From CAYPZL01 sp964415045 (GTDB taxonomy: Bacteria > Planctomycetota > Phycisphaerae > Sedimentisphaerales > Anaerobacaceae), in the NCBI GenBank assembly GCA_964415045.1, contig CAYPZL010000031.1, positions 1-37,492 on the forward strand: a stretch of 37,492 bases of DNA, in the 5' to 3' direction. The position numbers and the translations under genes were made by a program. Numbering within the stretch: position 1 is the first letter of the stretch; every line of letters starts with the position of its first letter. The notes below the pieces were generated by a model. That model saw nothing but the letters and a program-made list of their open reading frames with translations. It was not told where the DNA came from and did not search any database. Shown here piece after piece: positions 34,567 through 37,492 of the stretch.

Positions 34567-34978
34567 CCTCAACTTATCGACCGGAGTGACAGCTACCAGA
34601 AAATGTGCGAAACATCCTTGACACTACCGACACTTCAACGACTACTGATCGCCGCCTCATCTCTGTCGCGCATGAAAATGGGCCGCCCCGAAGGACAGCC
34701 TGCATATTGGTAAATTCGTAGGGCGCTTGATAAGGCGCGACACCTTTTCACACCAAGGTCAGAATCACAGGTTCCGCAAGTCCCTTTCTCCCAAGGGCTT
34801 GTGGACTACGACTGAGAGGATTCGAACCCCTGACCTTCCGTTCCGTAATTTGACCGACAGCATCCGCTCTGGATCGCAGGGTGCAACCAGGAACAAAACT
34901 TCCAAAACAACACGAGGTCCCTCAGCCGAGGGGCCTCGCAATTGGCTCTTGCAATCTACTTTCCGTCTTGACGGATGC
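34567..34978. other. Gene-free stretch holding a second tRNA-like 3' fragment (34807-34848, minus strand)
   Basis: No gene is seen. On the minus strand at 34807-34848 there is a possible anticodon loop TTACGGA, 3' stem ACGGA, a T-arm AGGGG-TTCGAAT-CCTCT, acceptor CAGTCGT and an A discriminator. The 5' half of a tRNA is not found. Like the first fragment it begins at the anticodon loop, so it may be a second integration scar. The anticodon assignment (ACG, Arg) is uncertain. A short plus-strand frame over it translates to RIRTPDLPFRN, a well-known false product of tRNA sequence. Confidence 0.4.
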
Positions 34979-35701
34979 TCAGGACCACTTGCGCAACTTT
35001 ACGCCAGCGTAACTTAATCCAAGCATACCCAGTAGGGCTGCACCTGGCACCGGAACATACGTAACAAACGAATCACTCGCCTCAGTACCTGGCGGTAGAC
35101 TCTGAACGTGAATGCCGATATTGAGCGCTCCAGTATTAAGGTCCTCAATAACGTCGTGAAAGGTCAGTGGTATACTACCGTCGGCTGTCTTCAAGTTGAA
35201 GAGGATACTCAGGTACTCACCGCTATTTACGGCGTAATCGACCCCGTTGCCGTTGTCGGCCTCAGCCGAAAAGCCTGCGGTAACGTTGAACCAATCGCCC
35301 CCACCGGGGAGGTCCGGTGGACTGACGGAACTTACAGGATCCTGTGTGAAATCCACGAATTCGTCGCCGTAGGTCGTGCCGCCGTCAAGACTGTCGTCCC
35401 TATCCTCCAACCCGGCGATGCCCAGGAGTGCCCCATCATCAAAGTAGACCTCTTCAATTGCCGCACTTGATACTATGGCACCGGAGTTTTTAAAGGTAAA
35501 GAGCACTCGATTGGTTCCGTCAGCAGCAGGTCCGTAATCACTGACCTCCACGGTCAACTGCGACGCAACATCCGCAGTGCTGTTACTCGTTATTCGTATG
35601 AACGTATACGGATCTGCGAGCGACACGCTTGTAAACAACAAGATTATGAGCATACCGGCGCCAAATAGCCTTCTACGCCATCTTGCAGCATGAATCATCA
35701 T
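34979..35701 (-). CDS. Exported protein with a PEP-CTERM-like sorting signal
   Basis: 240 residues. GGAAGGGTG lies before the double ATG. A basic N-terminus and signal peptide (to about 29, SVSLA) lead to a beta-rich Ser/Asp/Gly mature domain of about 180 residues with no catalytic motif. The C-terminus has the tripartite sorting signal: VPVPGA, a hydrophobic helix (ALLGMLGLSYAGV) and a basic tail KLRKWS. The form VPxPGA-LLG-KLRK is the one I associate with planctomycete PEP-CTERM proteins. An exosortase would cut it at the outer membrane side; none is in the window. It lies 80 bp downstream of the next gene and may be cotranscribed with it. Confidence 0.85.
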   Translation of the reverse strand: MMIHAARWRRRLFGAGMLIILLFTSVSLADPYTFIRITSNSTADVASQLTVEVSDYGPAADGTNRVLFTFKNSGAIVSSAAIEEVYFDDGALLGIAGLEDRDDSLDGGTTYGDEFVDFTQDPVSSVSPPDLPGGGDWFNVTAGFSAEADNGNGVDYAVNSGEYLSILFNLKTADGSIPLTFHDVIEDLNTGALNIGIHVQSLPPGTEASDSFVTYVPVPGAALLGMLGLSYAGVKLRKWS

Positions 35702-35781
35702 AAGTTCACCCTTCCGTTTTCATGAATCTTATCACTGTCTCGGTTCGGTTCTCAGGCCCTTGTGGTCGGGCCAGAGGCAAG

Positions 35782-36366
35782 TCATGAAACCAGATAGGGA
35801 GGTCCGCGCAGCGATTGGGCCGTCGGCGCGCACTGCGATTGGCGCAGGAGCGCGAGGATTGTATTCTGACGGAATCGTGGTATGGCGTTCTCGCCCCTGC
35901 CGTCGATTGGCGCGTAGCAGTACGCCGGTGCGCGGACAGGGCAATCGCGCGAAAGAGTAAGACTGTAATCGGTGTGATAGAGACTCCCGTTGTGGCAGCA
36001 GGCACACACCACAGAAAGAGACAGCAGTTTCGCTGAGACTGCCATCCTGAACAATCCCAGGCTGAGCAACCCATAGAAGCACAGATTGACACTACCGTCT
36101 TCACTTCCGAGCACCAGTGGCGAAGGCGCCTCCTCGCCGTGCTCGATGCCCGTTTGCGTGTCAGCGAAGGCCCTGACAGGCAACACGTCCAGGTTGGAAA
36201 AGCCGGAGTCGGCAAACGCGCAACGGTCAACGAGAGGTTCAACATCGCTGATACGGGACGGAAGGGCTGCAGGGTGATCTGCGGCCAGCGGCATGAAGTC
36301 ACCACGGACCACACCGGCCGCGACAAGCGTAATCACCCCCACCAAGATATGCCTAAAAAAAGGCAT
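35782..36366 (-). CDS. Exported protein of unknown function, Cys-containing
   Basis: 194 residues from the ATG at 36366. The frame is open further up, but a near-consensus promoter lies at 36406-36434, so the longer start would fall above it. The signal peptide is MPFFRHILVGVITLVAAGVVRG. The mature part has a hydrophobic stretch GSVNLCFYGLLSLGLFRMAVSAKLLSLSVVCACC near 115-145 that could be a membrane helix, and several Cys residues. It ends SQCAPTAQSLRGPPYLVS. I do not recognise the family. Base composition is lower in GC than the sulfatase block. It is probably an accessory gene of the integrated region. Confidence 0.65.
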   Translation of the reverse strand: MPFFRHILVGVITLVAAGVVRGDFMPLAADHPAALPSRISDVEPLVDRCAFADSGFSNLDVLPVRAFADTQTGIEHGEEAPSPLVLGSEDGSVNLCFYGLLSLGLFRMAVSAKLLSLSVVCACCHNGSLYHTDYSLTLSRDCPVRAPAYCYAPIDGRGENAIPRFRQNTILALLRQSQCAPTAQSLRGPPYLVS

Positions 36367-36405
36367 CACCCTCAAAACCTCTATATCACCATCCACGTCG
36401 TTGTT

Positions 36406-36434
36406 ATTATGGCACAACGACATCGATTTGTCAA
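36406..36434 (-). promoter_or_regulatory. Near-consensus sigma70-type promoter
   Basis: Minus-strand TTGACA (36429-36434), a 17-nt spacer and CATAAT (36406-36411). Predicted transcription starts about 33 nt before the ATG at 36366 and would drive the unknown exported gene and probably the PEP-CTERM-like gene. Confidence 0.75.
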
Positions 36435-36545
36435 AGACTTTTCGCAAAAAAGTGTCGCAAATCTTCGCCTTTTCCGACGATCCTCCTGCCAAACCGATGT
36501 CATCGTAAACCCTTTTTTACAAAGGATTTACAGCAGCGGACCGTA

Positions 36546-36725
36546 TTGCGCTCTTACTTCATCGAGAGCAAGCCACATCTCGTCCTGATCAACCCACGGG
36601 GTGCGGGCAAAATCCGCATGGCCATTGCCTTCGGTCGGGAGACCTGCAAACGAGGCTACCGGGTGGAGTTCGCCCCCGAAGATGTCGCCGTTTTCACATT
36701 GAATTGCCCCGTGGAGATGCTTCAA
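36546..36725 (+). pseudogene. IstB-like (IS21 helper ATPase) remnant
   Basis: The plus-strand frame reads PHLVLINPRGAGKIRMAIAFGRETCKRGYRVEFAPED, which follows the Walker A region of IstB-type ATPases (form: N-V-x-L-x-G-P-P-G-x-G-K-T-H-L-A-I-A-L-G...RGYRVxF) with damaged residues (NPRGAGKI for GPPGxGKT). About 60 codons are left and nothing of the rest of the protein or of the partner transposase is seen. The overlapping minus-strand frame is a shadow. It is a scar of an IS21-family element. Confidence 0.55.
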
Positions 36726-36756
36726 AGAAGGGGAATCTACACCTGCACTGCGACCG

Positions 36757-37446
36757 TCAGTACCGCAGAGAATACCACAGCAAACCGATCCATTCGTGGA
36801 TCGCCTCTGTAGATTGTGTTAGGGCTGGAGCGGACGGCCTCAGATTCTTGATGCGCCAGGGATCGGGGTCGTACCGGTAGTGCACCGGTATAGGAATGAT
36901 CGTGTCCTGCGGGAATTGCCTCGCAAACGTCCGCACCGAGCGAGGCATGTGGAGTGCTTCGGTGATAACTCCAATTCGCCTTTCCCGGCTTGCCGGCAGC
37001 AACTCGGCCAAATGCCTTGCATTCTCCATCGTATTGGCCGATGTCGTCTCAGCAAGGATTTTGTCTTCCGGCACACCCAATCGCAGCGCCATTCTCTTCA
37101 TGACATCCGCGCCGCTCTCTTCGCTGTCTCTGATCTTACCCTCACAAAAGGCTAGCATACCTGCATGATCCTGTCGGAAGATTCTGACGCCGCTATACAG
37201 GCGAGGATAGGCGCGCCGGGTCAGTTCGGCTTCTTCGCGAAAGCCCCCTGATGGACATGCGCCGGCACCGAGGACGACGATGACATCCGCCGTCTTTAGG
37301 ACGTCGCTGTTGACAGGGGAACACTGACACTCCAAAGAATATGTGAGAATATTCGCAAAGGGCGGAAAGCTGCAGATGAAGAGCACAAGCGTTCCCGCAA
37401 GCAGCAACCACCATCCCGCCTTCGCAAGTCGCTTCTTCTGTGTCAT
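36757..37446 (-). CDS. YdcF/SanA (DUF218) family protein, membrane-anchored
   Basis: 229 residues. A basic start and one hydrophobic helix (about 10-32, WWLLLAGTLVLFICSFPPFANIL) anchor it. The DUF218 fold begins ADVIVVLGAGACPSGG (about 53-68) and contains LGVPEDKILAETTSANTMENARHL, the conserved family segment, and ITEALHMPRSVRTFARQ. Family members in E. coli (SanA, ElyC) affect the cell envelope and its barrier; the molecular function is not settled. No good Shine-Dalgarno sequence is seen. The gene lies close to the exported-protein genes and may be part of the integrated region. Confidence 0.88.
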   Translation of the reverse strand: MTQKKRLAKAGWWLLLAGTLVLFICSFPPFANILTYSLECQCSPVNSDVLKTADVIVVLGAGACPSGGFREEAELTRRAYPRLYSGVRIFRQDHAGMLAFCEGKIRDSEESGADVMKRMALRLGVPEDKILAETTSANTMENARHLAELLPASRERRIGVITEALHMPRSVRTFARQFPQDTIIPIPVHYRYDPDPWRIKNLRPSAPALTQSTEAIHEWIGLLWYSLRY

Positions 37447-37492
37447 TTCGGCAAGCGTGCATGAAGTAGGATTTTTTTGGTGGTATTGTCAG

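Noticed and set aside
34727..35017. A 96-codon plus-strand frame
   Set aside because: Contains RIRTPDLPFRN, a known false translation of tRNA 3' sequence, and has no other support.
35706..36326. A 206-codon minus-strand frame overlapping the unknown exported gene
   Set aside because: It lacks a signal or domain, and the frame at 35782-36366 fits the promoter and has a signal peptide.
1..37492. CRISPR arrays, rRNA genes, complete tRNA genes, replication origin
   Set aside because: No regularly spaced repeats, rRNA-like stretches, complete cloverleaf or DnaA-box cluster were seen on either strand.

Overview
The window looks like the chromosome of a high-GC planctomycete, most likely of the class Phycisphaerae. 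The grounds are a run of twin-arginine (Tat) exported S1 sulfatases, very large secreted LamG proteins with repeated YYWRVDE-type modules, a PEP-CTERM-like protein ending in a VPVPGA motif, planctomycete-style Tat-exported TIM-barrel and aldo/keto-reductase-like proteins, and a DNA topoisomerase VI gene pair, which is rare in bacteria. This placement is inferred from gene content; there is no rRNA gene here.

Region 1 (1-11217, minus strand) is a tandem array of three secreted LamG multidomain proteins; the leftmost runs off the window. All three genes have a near-consensus sigma70-type promoter (TTGAC-17-TATATT) about 300-350 nt upstream and long leaders that share sequence blocks. Genes 2 and 3 also share related 3' hairpins. 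The repeated unit is therefore promoter, leader, gene and, at least for two members, terminator.

Region 2 (11218-18265) holds a gene-free stretch, a PEBP-family protein, an exported protein of unknown function, a divergent metallo-beta-lactamase-fold protein, and a plus-strand cluster of a Tat-exported sugar-isomerase-like TIM barrel, an aldo/keto-reductase-like protein that lacks most of the usual catalytic residues, and a membrane-anchored protein with four CXXCH haem motifs. A strong terminator closes the cluster.

Region 3 (18318-30576) is a closely packed minus-strand block: three Tat-exported sulfatases, an unknown protein, a Tat-exported protein resembling L-fucose/L-arabinose isomerases, a Tat-exported nitrilase-superfamily protein, a CehA/McbA-like protein that seems to have lost the middle of its catalytic domain, a free methionine-(R)-sulfoxide reductase, and a fusion of an SGNH esterase to a parallel beta-helix. 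Read together it suggests extracytoplasmic breakdown of a sulfated, esterified polysaccharide. No transporter or regulator for such a system lies in the window.

Region 4 (30657-33511) encodes topoisomerase VI subunits B and A, coupled by a 4-nt overlap. Subunit B carries about 70 N-terminal residues rich in Lys and Ala, like a histone H1 tail.

Region 5 (33602-37492) looks like an old integration site: a tRNA-Arg(UCG) 3' fragment with its own terminator, a frameshifted tyrosine-recombinase remnant, a second tRNA-like 3' fragment, a PEP-CTERM-like exported protein, an unrecognised exported protein behind a consensus promoter, an IstB-like remnant and a YdcF/DUF218-family protein. Base composition is visibly less GC-rich here than in the rest of the window (judged by eye).
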